Part shown: positions 1 to 8,235 of the stretch, piece by piece | Numbering within the stretch: position 1 is the first letter of the stretch | Layout of the letters: each line of letters begins with the position of its first letter | Assembly: GCF_900549175.1 (NCBI RefSeq) | Contig: NZ_URNN01000098.1 | Coordinates: 1 to 13,004, forward strand | DNA: 13,004 nt | Direction: 5' to 3' | Source of the DNA: an uncultured Prevotella sp. | GTDB taxonomy: Bacteria > Bacteroidota > Bacteroidia > Bacteroidales > Bacteroidaceae | Translations under genes and position numbers: made by a program | The notes under the pieces: model-generated | Told to the model about the DNA's origin: nothing | Database searches by the model: none | The model's input: only the letters and a program-made list of their open reading frames with translations

Positions 1-175
1 CATTGGCAAAAGCCGTGATTACCGTAACGGCCAGTCCCATGACGATGGCGGGCTTCAGCTGGGCCGTAACGGCCAGTGCCGAACAGATGCCGAGCACCTG
101 TATGAGAACGGGATTGTCGAGATTCAACGGATTTCCCAGAACTTCTTTGTTCTCCTTTGAAAACAACTTACTCAT
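1..175 (-). CDS. nqrD: NqrD, Na+-translocating NADH:quinone oxidoreductase subunit D (N-terminal part, cut by window edge)
   Basis: This is the first 58 codons of NqrD, an integral membrane subunit of the sodium-pumping NADH:quinone oxidoreductase; the rest lies beyond the left edge. The start is an ATG whose complement is at 173-175, preceded 9 nt upstream by AGGAGG. The visible protein begins MSKLFSKENKEVLGNPLNLD and continues with the conserved stretch NPVLIQVLGICSALAVTAQL (residues 21-40), then the first membrane segment. Cys31 lies in the GICSA motif; in Vibrio NqrD the corresponding cysteine helps bind an iron centre inside the membrane together with NqrE. That role is family knowledge, not something shown here. 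The gene follows nqrC by 15 nt on the same strand, so it is part of the nqr operon. Recognition is by conserved sequence and position after nqrA, nqrB and nqrC. Confidence 0.95.
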   Translation of the reverse strand, partial: MSKLFSKENKEVLGNPLNLDNPVLIQVLGICSALAVTAQLKPAIVMGLAVTVITAFAN

Positions 176-184
176 TTTTTCAAT

Positions 185-190
185 CCTCCT
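185..190 (-). promoter_or_regulatory. Strong Shine-Dalgarno for nqrD, next to the nqrC stop
   Basis: Reading the minus strand, the nqrC stop TAA (193-191) is followed at once by AGGAGG (190-185), then 9 nt, then the nqrD ATG. The match to the 16S rRNA tail is complete. It fixes the nqrD start and places the ribosome-binding site directly against the upstream stop, an arrangement suited to translational coupling. Confidence 0.8.
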
Positions 191-925
191 TTACTTTTCA
201 TTAAAAAACACTTTGTATTTTCCCAGACCCTCCTGAAGCATGAGGCTCACGCCGTTGGATGTGAGCGTTGCACCGGTAACGCCATCCACTTCCGAGGCGG
301 GATTCTTTATGTCGGAAGCCTTTTTCACGGCAATGGCTATGTCGCCGGCATTGTCGCCGCCGGCAAAAATCTTCTTCTCCCTGAACTTGTCCTGCCAGGC
401 CTTGCTGTCCTTTATCTCCGCTCCCAGTCCGGCGGTCTCGCTGTCGTGGTTGAAGTAGGCGCCGTAAACGGTGTTCATGTCATCGTTTATGGCTATATAT
501 CCCCAAATGGGGCCCCACAGTCCCATTCCGTACACGGGTATGACATACTTCGTCTGCCCGTCTACATTGCAGATGTACAATGCAAGTTTCCCCGCCTTAT
601 AGTCGGCGCTGTTGAGCAGGAAACCGGCTGTCTCGCCGCCTTGGGTGCCCTCGCTGACCACGCGGCCGTCGGCATCTATAATCCTGTCGGCCGTCACCAC
701 TTCCGAGTAGCGGGCTGCGGCAGCCTCGTTGTCGAGGTCGCGGATGTTCAGCGCGGCAAGTATCTGCTTCTTCTTGTCAAGCGCCACGTTGGCATCCTGC
801 ATCGGCTTGAGTGCCTGAAAGATGAATGCAAGCAGGAAAGCCACGATGACAACCATCACCGCACTATATATAATAATGTATGAATTTGAATTGGTGTTCA
901 AACCCTTCTTCTTGTTTTCTGTCAT
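191..925 (-). CDS. nqrC: NqrC, covalent-FMN subunit C of Na+-translocating NADH:quinone oxidoreductase
   Basis: A 244-residue protein close to the usual NqrC length. A short polar N-terminus is followed by one membrane helix at about residues 17-39 (YIIIYSAVMVVIVAFLLAF), leaving a large periplasmic domain. The family's FMN-attachment motif is near the C-terminus: DGVTGATLTSNGV, residues 214-226, in which Thr220 would carry FMN through a phosphoester bond. The conserved segment HDSETAGLGAEI is at 160-171. NqrC passes electrons between the iron centre in NqrD/NqrE and the FMN of NqrB. FMN attachment in this family needs the transferase ApbE, which is not in the window. The start ATG has AAGGAGG 5 nt upstream, overlapping the nqrB stop. 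The gap to nqrB is 10 nt and to nqrD 15 nt, so the three genes are almost certainly cotranscribed. Confidence 0.97.
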   Translation of the reverse strand: MTENKKKGLNTNSNSYIIIYSAVMVVIVAFLLAFIFQALKPMQDANVALDKKKQILAALNIRDLDNEAAAARYSEVVTADRIIDADGRVVSEGTQGGETAGFLLNSADYKAGKLALYICNVDGQTKYVIPVYGMGLWGPIWGYIAINDDMNTVYGAYFNHDSETAGLGAEIKDSKAWQDKFREKKIFAGGDNAGDIAIAVKKASDIKNPASEVDGVTGATLTSNGVSLMLQEGLGKYKVFFNEK

Positions 926-930
926 AATAT

Positions 931-937
931 CCTCCTT
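931..937 (-). promoter_or_regulatory. Strong Shine-Dalgarno for nqrC, sharing bases with the nqrB stop
   Basis: On the minus strand the nqrB stop TAA (938-936) supplies the first bases of AAGGAGG (937-931). Five nucleotides later comes the nqrC ATG (925). Stop and ribosome-binding site therefore physically overlap, so a ribosome finishing nqrB sits on the nqrC initiation site. Confidence 0.8.
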
Positions 938-2096
938 ACTTATGTGTTAAACGTTTTGCCCGCTTCGATATATTTGCCTGAACCACGCAGTAGTCGATGA
1001 GCGGAGCAAACATGTTTGCAAACAAAATGGCAAGCATCATACCCTCCGGATAGCCGGGATTCATCACACGGATGACCACGGCAAGTATGCCGATGATGAG
1101 GCCGAATATCCATTTTCCGCTCTCAGTGCGCGCTCCCGTAACGGGGTCGGTGGCCATGAAGACGGCTCCAAAGGCGAATCCGCCGAGAATGAGATGCTCG
1201 TACCACGGTATGGGGGACATGCCCAGAGCTGCAAACAGAGCCGCCGTGAGACCGCCGCCCACGAACACGCTGAGCATTGTCTTGTAGCTGGCTATGCCCG
1301 TCCAAAGCAGGATAAGGGCGCCTATGGCAATGGCCACAACGCTCGTCTCGCCGATACTTCCGGGAATAAAGCCCAGCACCATGTCACTGACGGAGTAAGG
1401 CACTTCGGCGTTTTGTGCCACCGAGGCAAGCGGGGTGGCCCGTGTGAACGTGTCGGAAAGCGTGTTTCCGAAACCGAGAATGCTGTCCTGCGCCACCCAT
1501 ACGGTGTCACCGCTCATGCGTGTGGGGTAAGAGAAGAAGAGGAACGCGCGGGCCACGAGCGCCACGTTGAAGATGTTCATGCCCGTACCGCCGAAAATCT
1601 CCTTCGCAAAGACAACGGCAAAGGCCACGGCCAGAGCCAGCATCCACAACGGGCAGCTAACGGGCAGAATCAGCGGGATGAGGATTCCCGACACGAGGAA
1701 GCCCTCCTGTATCTCCTCCTTCTTCCACTGGGCCCAGGCAAACTCTATACCGAGACCCACAACATAGCTCACCACAATCTTTGGCAGCACGGCAAGGAAT
1801 CCGAAGATGAAGATTTCCCAAAAGCCCGCCGTGGCGAGTGTGCCCGCAGCGCTGTAGTTCTGGTAACCCACATTGTACATTCCGAAAAGCAATGCCGGAA
1901 CAAGTGCTATCACAACCATACTCATGATGCGCTTGGAATCGATGGCATCGTGAATGTTCACGCCGCACTTTGAAGTGGTGTTGGGCACATAGAGGAATGT
2001 CTCCATACCGTCGTACAGGCTGCGGAACGCACTCAGCTTGCCCCCTTCTTCAAAATTCGGCTTTATCTTATTCAAATAATTTCTCAAAAAACTCAT
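936..2096 (-). CDS. nqrB: NqrB, membrane subunit B of Na+-translocating NADH:quinone oxidoreductase
   Basis: A 386-residue polytopic membrane protein of the NqrB/RnfD family. NqrB is the main ion-pumping subunit and binds FMN and riboflavin in Vibrio. Visible family motifs: EIFGGTGMNIFN (166-177), DTFTRATPLASVAQ (215-228) with Thr221 at the position of the covalent FMN threonine, ATDPVTGARTESGKWIFG (315-332), and NPGYPEGMMLAILFANMFAP (346-365) near the end. Many hydrophobic helices lie between about residues 55 and 368. I chose the ATG at 2096, giving MSFLRNYLNK, which resembles other NqrB N-termini. An in-frame GTG at 2102 would add two residues and cannot be excluded. Neither has a clear Shine-Dalgarno, unlike nqrC and nqrD. 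The gene starts 12 nt after nqrA and is part of the operon. Confidence 0.96.
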   Translation of the reverse strand: MSFLRNYLNKIKPNFEEGGKLSAFRSLYDGMETFLYVPNTTSKCGVNIHDAIDSKRIMSMVVIALVPALLFGMYNVGYQNYSAAGTLATAGFWEIFIFGFLAVLPKIVVSYVVGLGIEFAWAQWKKEEIQEGFLVSGILIPLILPVSCPLWMLALAVAFAVVFAKEIFGGTGMNIFNVALVARAFLFFSYPTRMSGDTVWVAQDSILGFGNTLSDTFTRATPLASVAQNAEVPYSVSDMVLGFIPGSIGETSVVAIAIGALILLWTGIASYKTMLSVFVGGGLTAALFAALGMSPIPWYEHLILGGFAFGAVFMATDPVTGARTESGKWIFGLIIGILAVVIRVMNPGYPEGMMLAILFANMFAPLIDYCVVQANISKRAKRLTHK

Positions 2097-2108
2097 ATCC
2101 ACAGTGTT

Positions 2109-3458
2109 TTAAGCGTTTTCTTTACGTAACATGTCAAGGCCGTTGCGGACAATGCGCTGCAGCTCCAGCTTCGAGCTGTCTACAAATTCTGCAAGGGCAA
2201 AATCTTCCGGCGCAACCTCGTATATGCCGAGCTGCTCCATCTTGTCTATGTCGCCGGCTATTATCGCCTTTATGAGATATTCCGGATAAATGTCCATGGG
2301 GAACACGCGGTCGTACTCGCCACTCATTATCATATGGCGCTCGCCGCCCTTTATGCGCGCGTCGGGAGCATACCTGCGCTTGCCGAACAGCCACGAGAAG
2401 TAGCTCCTGCTGACGGAGAACTGGCCGAAGCGCGGCATTATCCATCCGGCAAACTCGTCGGCATTGTCACCCTCCGGTATTACGGTTATTTCGGAAGTGT
2501 GGGCACCGAGATAGCCCTCCTTCGTGGTGGGACGGCCAGTGAGCACATTGCCTTTGATTATTCTTACATTGCGGTCGGTGCCGATGCTGTTGCTCAGCAG
2601 CGTGGCAAGCTCCTGCCCCACCAGCATATCCACGTATGCAGGTTTGGCCACTTCGCTTCCGGCGAAAGCGACGGTGCGGCGCAAGTCCACCCGGCCGGTG
2701 TTGAACAGACGGCCGAAGAATATCACGGCCGTAGGCTCCACGGTCCACACCACCTCACCCTTGTTTACCGGAGAGACGTGGTTTACCTGCACGCCTACAT
2801 TGCCGGCAGGGCATGGTCCGTCGAACACGGTCACCTCTACATCCGACGCTCCGGTAAGAGCGGCCGAAGACTGGCCGATGCCGATGCCGAGATGGGTCTC
2901 CGCTATCTTCGACAATGCTGTCAGACCGGTCTGGAAATCGGCTTCCTGCCCCTCCAGCTCAAACTCGAAGTCGGAGGCCAGCGGCATGTCTCTCAGTGCC
3001 GACACAAAAATAGCCTTAGGCATGGTGTGCGGATTTGTCGACACTGCATAAGGCAACTGGTTGATGTAACCGAAGAGACCGGCGTCGAGAAGGGCCTTGA
3101 TTACGCCTTCGCCGTCGAGCCGGCTCACGTCCTTCTTGCCGAAATCAACATAATCCTGTGTTGCATCGGCATTGATACCTATGCCCAACACCTTTCTTCT
3201 CTCACCGCGCAGCACGTCGGTCACGGTTCCGCTTACGGGTGACGAAAACTTTACTTCCGGATATTCCTTGTTGATAAACAGCGTGTCGCCTGCCTTCACC
3301 CTGTCGCCGGGCTTAACGACAACCTTTGGAATGACTCCCGTAAAGTCGTCGGGCTGCAACATGTACTTACCATTCGGCTTCAGGCAGATCTTCTTTTTCT
3401 CCGCCACGCCCGCAAGATTAATATCCAAACCTTTTCTCAGTTTAACTACATTTGACAT
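2109..3458 (-). CDS. nqrA: NqrA, soluble subunit A of Na+-translocating NADH:quinone oxidoreductase
   Basis: A 449-residue protein, close to the roughly 446 residues of Vibrio NqrA, with no membrane helix. NqrA is the cytoplasmic subunit linked to quinone binding. The N-terminus has the family sequence KGLDINLAG (9-17). A biotinyl/lipoyl-like barrel region follows at about 40-80, with KPGDRVKAGDTLF (49-61) and FSSPVSGTV (71-79). Further conserved stretches are GPCPAGNVGVQVNHVSPV (224-241), LGAHTSEITVIPEG (327-340) and ERHMIMSGEYDRVFPMDIYP (383-402). Near the C-terminus the sequence is LAEFVDSSK, so there is no cysteine pair of the RnfC iron-sulfur type here. This is the first gene of the operon. 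Its ATG (3456-3458) has an A/T-rich leader without a Shine-Dalgarno, and a full Bacteroides-type promoter match lies upstream. Confidence 0.97.
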   Translation of the reverse strand: MSNVVKLRKGLDINLAGVAEKKKICLKPNGKYMLQPDDFTGVIPKVVVKPGDRVKAGDTLFINKEYPEVKFSSPVSGTVTDVLRGERRKVLGIGINADATQDYVDFGKKDVSRLDGEGVIKALLDAGLFGYINQLPYAVSTNPHTMPKAIFVSALRDMPLASDFEFELEGQEADFQTGLTALSKIAETHLGIGIGQSSAALTGASDVEVTVFDGPCPAGNVGVQVNHVSPVNKGEVVWTVEPTAVIFFGRLFNTGRVDLRRTVAFAGSEVAKPAYVDMLVGQELATLLSNSIGTDRNVRIIKGNVLTGRPTTKEGYLGAHTSEITVIPEGDNADEFAGWIMPRFGQFSVSRSYFSWLFGKRRYAPDARIKGGERHMIMSGEYDRVFPMDIYPEYLIKAIIAGDIDKMEQLGIYEVAPEDFALAEFVDSSKLELQRIVRNGLDMLRKENA

Positions 3459-3490
3459 ATATAATCTTAATAAATAGATGGTTCTGCATG

Positions 3491-3523
3491 CAAAATTAAC
3501 AAAAAAAGAATGGTTATGACAAA
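3491..3523 (-). promoter_or_regulatory. Bacteroides-type promoter of the nqr operon
   Basis: On the minus strand there is TTTG (3523-3520), then 21 nt, then TAATTTTG (3498-3491). This fits the Bacteroidetes primary-sigma consensus TTTG, 19-21 nt, TAnnTTTG at every defined base. Transcription would start roughly 7-10 nt further on, leaving a leader of about 25 nt before the nqrA ATG. It is the only complete promoter match I found in the window. Confidence 0.75.
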
Positions 3524-3563
3524 GAAATAGACATTAAAATGGCATGAACACAAGTTTTTAGTG

Positions 3564-3571
3564 TAATTTTG
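3564..3571 (+). promoter_or_regulatory. Candidate -7 element for the tamB-like gene
   Basis: TAATTTTG matches the Bacteroidetes -7 consensus TAnnTTTG and lies 50 nt before the proposed TTG start. At the expected -33 position (around 3539-3542) I see only AATG, a poor match to TTTG, so the promoter is partial. It faces away from the nqr promoter in the same 163-bp spacer. Confidence 0.45.
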
Positions 3572-3621
3572 TACCTGTTAATTTTCTGCGGGCAACAATT
3601 TGTAATCTCAATCTAACAGAA

Positions 3622-6600
3622 TTGAAAATATTAAAACATATAATCAGAAGTGCCGTATGGACCGTTCTCGGACTGTACATACTCACTGCGTCCGTCATCC
3701 AGATACCTGCCGTAAAGAACGGTATCGGAAGCATGACGGCAACGGTCCTGTCTGAAAAATTAGGGACAAAGGTGCATGTGGGACGTGTGGACTTGGGCTT
3801 CTTCAACCGCCTGATAATCGACGATGTGGTCATCTATGACAGGCAGCGGAAGGAGATGGTTAGGTCTGCAAGACTGTCGGTGAAGATAGACCTGCTGTCG
3901 CTCATGAACAAAAGGATATCCATATCGTCGGCCCAAATGTTCGGTACCGACTTCACGCTCTACAAGGCTTCGGAGAAGGCGGCGCCCAATTTCCAGTTCG
4001 TCATCGACGCGCTGTCATCCGAAGACGAAGGCAAGAGCAAGTCGCCGTTGGACCTGCGCATCAACACTTTCATCATGCAGCACAGCAGTCTGAGCTACGA
4101 CCGCCATGACATTGCGCCCTCAAACAAAGGCATCGACCCCAATCACATCTGTCTGAAAGACATCAGTGCCCACCTGTCTGTAAAGGCATTGAGGGAAGAC
4201 TCGCTGAATGTCACCGTCAAGAAACTCGCCTTCAAGGAAAAGAACTCCGGACTGCAGATAAACAGGATGTCGCTGAAAGCGGAAGGAAACAGGGAGAGAT
4301 GCAGGTTGCAGTATCTGACACTGAAGATGCCCGGCACCGACATCAGCATCGAAGACGCCGGAGCGACATACCGGTTCGACGGCAACACCCTCGTAAAGCC
4401 GTCGCTGAAATATCACGGCAGGATAATGGCCGGCAGCATATCGCCTGCCGACTTCGCGTTCGTCCTGCCGCCGTTGAAAAACGCCGGTGCGCCCACAGTG
4501 AGCCTGTCGGCAAACATCAGCGGCACGTGTTCAAGGGTTGGGGTAAACAAGTTTGTCGTAAAGTCACCGTCAGATGACATACATGTCAACCTCTCCGGAT
4601 GGATAGGCAACCTTGGCAGAAAGATTCCCGACAGCCATATCACCGTCAACGACATCAGTGCCTCCGCCGGTTTCATCGGCACAGTGTGCCGCAGTCTGGC
4701 AAAAGACAACGGCAACGTGGCGGATATGGCGGAACGGCTGGGAGACATAAGAATGCACGGAACGGTGAATTCCGCCGACGGGGTGCTTCAGACGGCCGGC
4801 AAGCTTGAAACCGGACCGGGAACCGCCGATGTCAACGTGTCTCTGTCTGAAGACAAGACCATAGCCGGAAACGTATCCACACACGGCTTCAACCTCAGGC
4901 AGATACTTGATGACGAACGCTTCGGAACACTCTCCGCCACCGCATCCGTGCACGGACGGCTGGGCGACGCCCAAGGCAATCCGGACATAACATGCCTTGC
5001 AGACATTTCCGGATTCGAGTTCAACGGCTATCCGTACGGCAGCATCAAGGCGGAAGGCATGATGAAAGGCAACCGTCTGTCGGGAAAGATAGATGTCGAC
5101 GACCCCAACATCAATCTGTCTCTCAACGGTTTCACCCAAAGCACCGGCCACATCTCAGACATCAGCCTTACGGCTTCAGTCAGAAACTTCTCGCCTTCCG
5201 CCACACGGCTCACCGGCAAGTGGGGAGACGCCGTGTTCAATACCGACATCAGCACAAAGCTCCGTGGAAACGGCATCAACAACTTCACGGGAGAGCTGTC
5301 GCTCGACAATTTCTCCATGCAGTCGGCAGAAGAGTCGTACACACTCCACCATCTGAAAGTGAGTTCGGCCACCGGCGACGGCCGCGAACGGCAGCTGCAG
5401 ATGGACAGCGACTTCGGAACGGCACATCTCTCGGGGCGGTTCGATGTCGGCACGATACACAAAAGTGTCATCAACATCATAAGAAAACGGCTGCCAACCG
5501 TTCCCGGACTACCCGCCGTAAGCAACGGCACCAACAACCGCTTCGACATTGTTGCAAACATATCCGACACCGGATGGCTTGACAAACTGCTCGGCATACC
5601 GCTGCACACAGACCGTGACATAAACCTGAAATGCACCGTCGACGAAGCGGAGAAAGACCTGTCAATCGTCTGCAGCATGCCCTCATTCAGATACGACGAC
5701 AAGGAATATGCCGACGGAACCCTCTCCGTCACCACCGACAGGGAGTCGCTCCACAGCGAGATTGAGGTGACAAAGACAATGGACAACGGCCAGAAGATGA
5801 AGCTGACCCTCATAGGCAATGCCGCCGACGACAACCTCCACACATCTTTCTTATGGGACAACAACGAGACGAAGAAGAACATCAGCGGACGGTTCAATGC
5901 CGTAACGCGTTTCGGCAGCAACGGCAAAGACGCCGCCGGGGCACTGGTAACGACGATACTGCCGTCGCACATCAACCTCAACAACTCGACATGGAACATC
6001 GAACCGTCGACGATAACGTATGCGAAAGACAATGTTGACGTAGACCGCTTCGCCGTCACCAACGGCAAGCAGCACATCATTATCGACGGCACGGCATCGA
6101 AAACCGCCGAAGACTCCGTTACGATCGACCTGCACGACATCGACGTTGAATACATACTCGACCTCGTAAACTTCCACTCCGTCGACTTCAGCGGACGCGC
6201 TTCCGGCACGGCCAGCATCTCGGCTCCTTTCGGAAACATGGCCGCCCACGGCAATATCATCGTCGACGATTTCGAGTTCGAGCACGGACGCATGGGCATA
6301 CTCAACGCCAATGTCGACTGGGACAACGAGGAGAAGCAGATAAACATCAATGCCATTGCCAACGACGGGCCGGAGGTAATGACATGTATCGACGGCTACG
6401 TGTCACCCAAACGCAGCTATATCGATCTGGGGATAAAGGCGATAGGCACGTCGATAGAATTCATGAAATCATTCACGAGCAGCTTCATAAGCGACATCAA
6501 CGGACAGGCCGACGGTGAGGTAAGGCTGATCGGACCGCTGAAGACCATCAACCTCGTGGGCGAGCTCGTCATCAACGGCGACGCCCATGTCAAGGCCACC

Positions 6601-8055
6601 AACTGCAAATACTACCTGCGCAACGACACCGTCACCTTCATCCCCGACGAGATTGAGCTGCACGACATGCCCATTTTCGACGTCAGAAACAACAGGGGCA
6701 TAATGTCGGGAAGCATACACCACAAGCATCTCACCAAACTGTCATACGACATTTTTGTAAAGGCCGACAACCTGTTGGCCTACGACTTCCGCGACTTCGG
6801 CGACGATACGTTCTACGGCACCGTTTACGGCACAGGCAATGTCGGCATACACGGACGCAGCGGCGAGCTGGACATCAACGTCAGCATAACGCCCGGCAGC
6901 AGGTCGACATTCGTGTACAACGTGTCAAATCCCGATGTCATATCGAAACAGGAGTTCATCAACTGGAACGACATGACGTCCGAATCACCAGAACAGGAGA
7001 AGGAGAAGAAAGCGGCGGTGCGGCCCAACATACCTACCGACACACACATCAACTTCCTTATAAACTGCACCCCCGACGTCACGCTGAAGCTGCTCATGGA
7101 CAGCCGCACCAACGACTATATCACCCTCAACGGCAACGGAGTGCTGCGGGCGTCATACTACAACAAGGGCGCGTTCAGCATGTTCGGCACATACGTCGTG
7201 GAACGTGGCACTTACGATATCACTATACAGGATATAATAAAGAAGAAGTTCACCTTCAACAACGGCGGAACGATTGTCTTCGGAGGCGACCCCTACAGTG
7301 CCAACCTCAACCTTCAGGCCATATACCCCGTCAACGGCGTGTCACTCTCCGACCTGAATATAGGCAACAGTTTCAAGAACAACACCATACGTGTCAACTG
7401 TCTCATGAACATCGGAGGGCAGGCAATGGCTCCCGCTGTCGACTTCGACATCGACATGCCAACCCTTGGCAGCGATGAGAAACAGATGATAAGGAGCATC
7501 ATCAACAGCGAAGACGAGATGAACCAGCAGGTGATCTATCTGCTAGGCATCGGACGCTTTTATCCGCAGGAGGCCAACAACTCGTCGGTGATGGGCAACA
7601 ACCAGCCGAGCCAGACATCACTTGCCATGCAGGGACTGCTCTCCGGCACGATATCGAGCCAGCTCAACACCGTGCTCAACACCATGATAAACAACAACAA
7701 CTGGAACTTCGGTGCCAACATATCTCCCGGTGACGAGGGATGGAACAACGCCGAGTACGAAGGACAGCTCAGCGGCCGCCTGTTCAACAACCGACTTCTC
7801 ATCAACGGACAGTTCGGCTACCGCGACAATCAGAAGAACGCCAGCACCAACTTTATCGGCGACTTCGACATCCGCTACCTGCTCTTCCCCAACGGCAACC
7901 TGTCCATCAACATATACAACAAGACCAACGACCGCTATTTCACCAAGTCGAGTCTCAACACCCAGGGCATAGGCCTTACGATGAAGAAAGACTTCAGAAA
8001 TCTCAGCGACCTGTTCGGAATAAAGAAAAAGAAGAAGAAAACAAGAAATAAGTAA
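3622..8055 (+). CDS. tamB: TamB-like translocation and assembly module / AsmA-like envelope protein (DUF490)
   Basis: A very long protein of 1477 residues. An N-terminal membrane anchor lies at about residues 9-28 (RSAVWTVLGLYILTASVIQI). It is followed by AsmA/TamB-like text, LGTKVHVGRVDLGFFNRLII (47-66), continuing DDVVIYD. The bulk is repetitive, polar, beta-rich sequence, as expected of the elongated lipid-binding groove of TamB and AsmA-like proteins. The C-terminal TamB domain is at about 1040-1460 and includes DFDIDMPTLGSDEKQMIRSI (from about residue 1274) and then YLLGIGRFYP. The protein ends in a lysine-rich tail. TamB proteins span the periplasm and help insert outer-membrane proteins or move phospholipids; no tamA partner is in the window. 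The only start that keeps the anchor is TTG at 3622: the frame is closed by TAG at 3559, and the first in-frame ATG (3733) would delete the anchor. The gene stands alone, divergent from nqrA and convergent with the GH2 gene. Confidence 0.9.
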   Translation: MKILKHIIRSAVWTVLGLYILTASVIQIPAVKNGIGSMTATVLSEKLGTKVHVGRVDLGFFNRLIIDDVVIYDRQRKEMVRSARLSVKIDLLSLMNKRISISSAQMFGTDFTLYKASEKAAPNFQFVIDALSSEDEGKSKSPLDLRINTFIMQHSSLSYDRHDIAPSNKGIDPNHICLKDISAHLSVKALREDSLNVTVKKLAFKEKNSGLQINRMSLKAEGNRERCRLQYLTLKMPGTDISIEDAGATYRFDGNTLVKPSLKYHGRIMAGSISPADFAFVLPPLKNAGAPTVSLSANISGTCSRVGVNKFVVKSPSDDIHVNLSGWIGNLGRKIPDSHITVNDISASAGFIGTVCRSLAKDNGNVADMAERLGDIRMHGTVNSADGVLQTAGKLETGPGTADVNVSLSEDKTIAGNVSTHGFNLRQILDDERFGTLSATASVHGRLGDAQGNPDITCLADISGFEFNGYPYGSIKAEGMMKGNRLSGKIDVDDPNINLSLNGFTQSTGHISDISLTASVRNFSPSATRLTGKWGDAVFNTDISTKLRGNGINNFTGELSLDNFSMQSAEESYTLHHLKVSSATGDGRERQLQMDSDFGTAHLSGRFDVGTIHKSVINIIRKRLPTVPGLPAVSNGTNNRFDIVANISDTGWLDKLLGIPLHTDRDINLKCTVDEAEKDLSIVCSMPSFRYDDKEYADGTLSVTTDRESLHSEIEVTKTMDNGQKMKLTLIGNAADDNLHTSFLWDNNETKKNISGRFNAVTRFGSNGKDAAGALVTTILPSHINLNNSTWNIEPSTITYAKDNVDVDRFAVTNGKQHIIIDGTASKTAEDSVTIDLHDIDVEYILDLVNFHSVDFSGRASGTASISAPFGNMAAHGNIIVDDFEFEHGRMGILNANVDWDNEEKQININAIANDGPEVMTCIDGYVSPKRSYIDLGIKAIGTSIEFMKSFTSSFISDINGQADGEVRLIGPLKTINLVGELVINGDAHVKATNCKYYLRNDTVTFIPDEIELHDMPIFDVRNNRGIMSGSIHHKHLTKLSYDIFVKADNLLAYDFRDFGDDTFYGTVYGTGNVGIHGRSGELDINVSITPGSRSTFVYNVSNPDVISKQEFINWNDMTSESPEQEKEKKAAVRPNIPTDTHINFLINCTPDVTLKLLMDSRTNDYITLNGNGVLRASYYNKGAFSMFGTYVVERGTYDITIQDIIKKKFTFNNGGTIVFGGDPYSANLNLQAIYPVNGVSLSDLNIGNSFKNNTIRVNCLMNIGGQAMAPAVDFDIDMPTLGSDEKQMIRSIINSEDEMNQQVIYLLGIGRFYPQEANNSSVMGNNQPSQTSLAMQGLLSGTISSQLNTVLNTMINNNNWNFGANISPGDEGWNNAEYEGQLSGRLFNNRLLINGQFGYRDNQKNASTNFIGDFDIRYLLFPNGNLSINIYNKTNDRYFTKSSLNTQGIGLTMKKDFRNLSDLFGIKKKKKKTRNK

Positions 8056-8057
8056 GA

Positions 8058-8163
8058 GGTTAGAGTGTAGAGATTAGAGTGTAGAGGTTAGAGTGTCGGC
8101 GTTCTTCAGGAGACTGCGCAGGTTAGAGTGTAGAGATTAGAGTGTAGAGATTAGAGTGTAGAG
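8058..8163. repeat. 14-nt periodic direct repeats downstream of tamB, interrupted once
   Basis: The 14-nt unit TTAGAGTGTAGAG(A/G) begins at 8060, 8074 and 8088; the third copy stops after 9 nt. A 26-nt non-repeat segment (8097-8122) follows, and the array resumes with units at 8123, 8137 and 8151. A 29-nt stretch at 8058-8086 recurs exactly at 8121-8149. The array starts three bases after the tamB stop and contains no plausible gene. Confidence 0.9.
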
Positions 8164-8189
8164 TGCAGAGGTTAGAGTGCAGAGTGCAG

Positions 8190-8207
8190 AGGTATGATTA
8201 CCTTTTT
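8190..8207 (+). terminator. Possible small terminator for tamB inside the left arm
   Basis: AGGTA, loop TGAT, TACCT, followed by TTTT: a 5-bp stem with a short T-run, reading in the tamB direction. The stem is weak and would compete with the 54-bp hairpin, so this is tentative. Confidence 0.3.
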
Positions 8208-8235
8208 GTTATTCCGTTGGTGAAATTGTTTGTAC

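Noticed and set aside
1194..1973. 259-codon open frame opposite nqrB
   Set aside because: It is entirely inside nqrB and has a His/Arg/Gly-rich composition with no membrane or catalytic pattern.
5028..6362. Long 444-codon open frame on the strand opposite tamB
   Set aside because: It lies wholly within a well-supported gene. Its translation is rich in Ser, Arg, Leu and Val without domain motifs, as expected of a mirror frame of GC-rich codons.
7561..8051. Short plus-strand frames in the 3' part of tamB, rich in Thr, Pro, Ser, Gln and Arg
   Set aside because: They are frame-shifted readings of the conserved C-terminal TamB domain; the tamB frame itself is intact to its stop.
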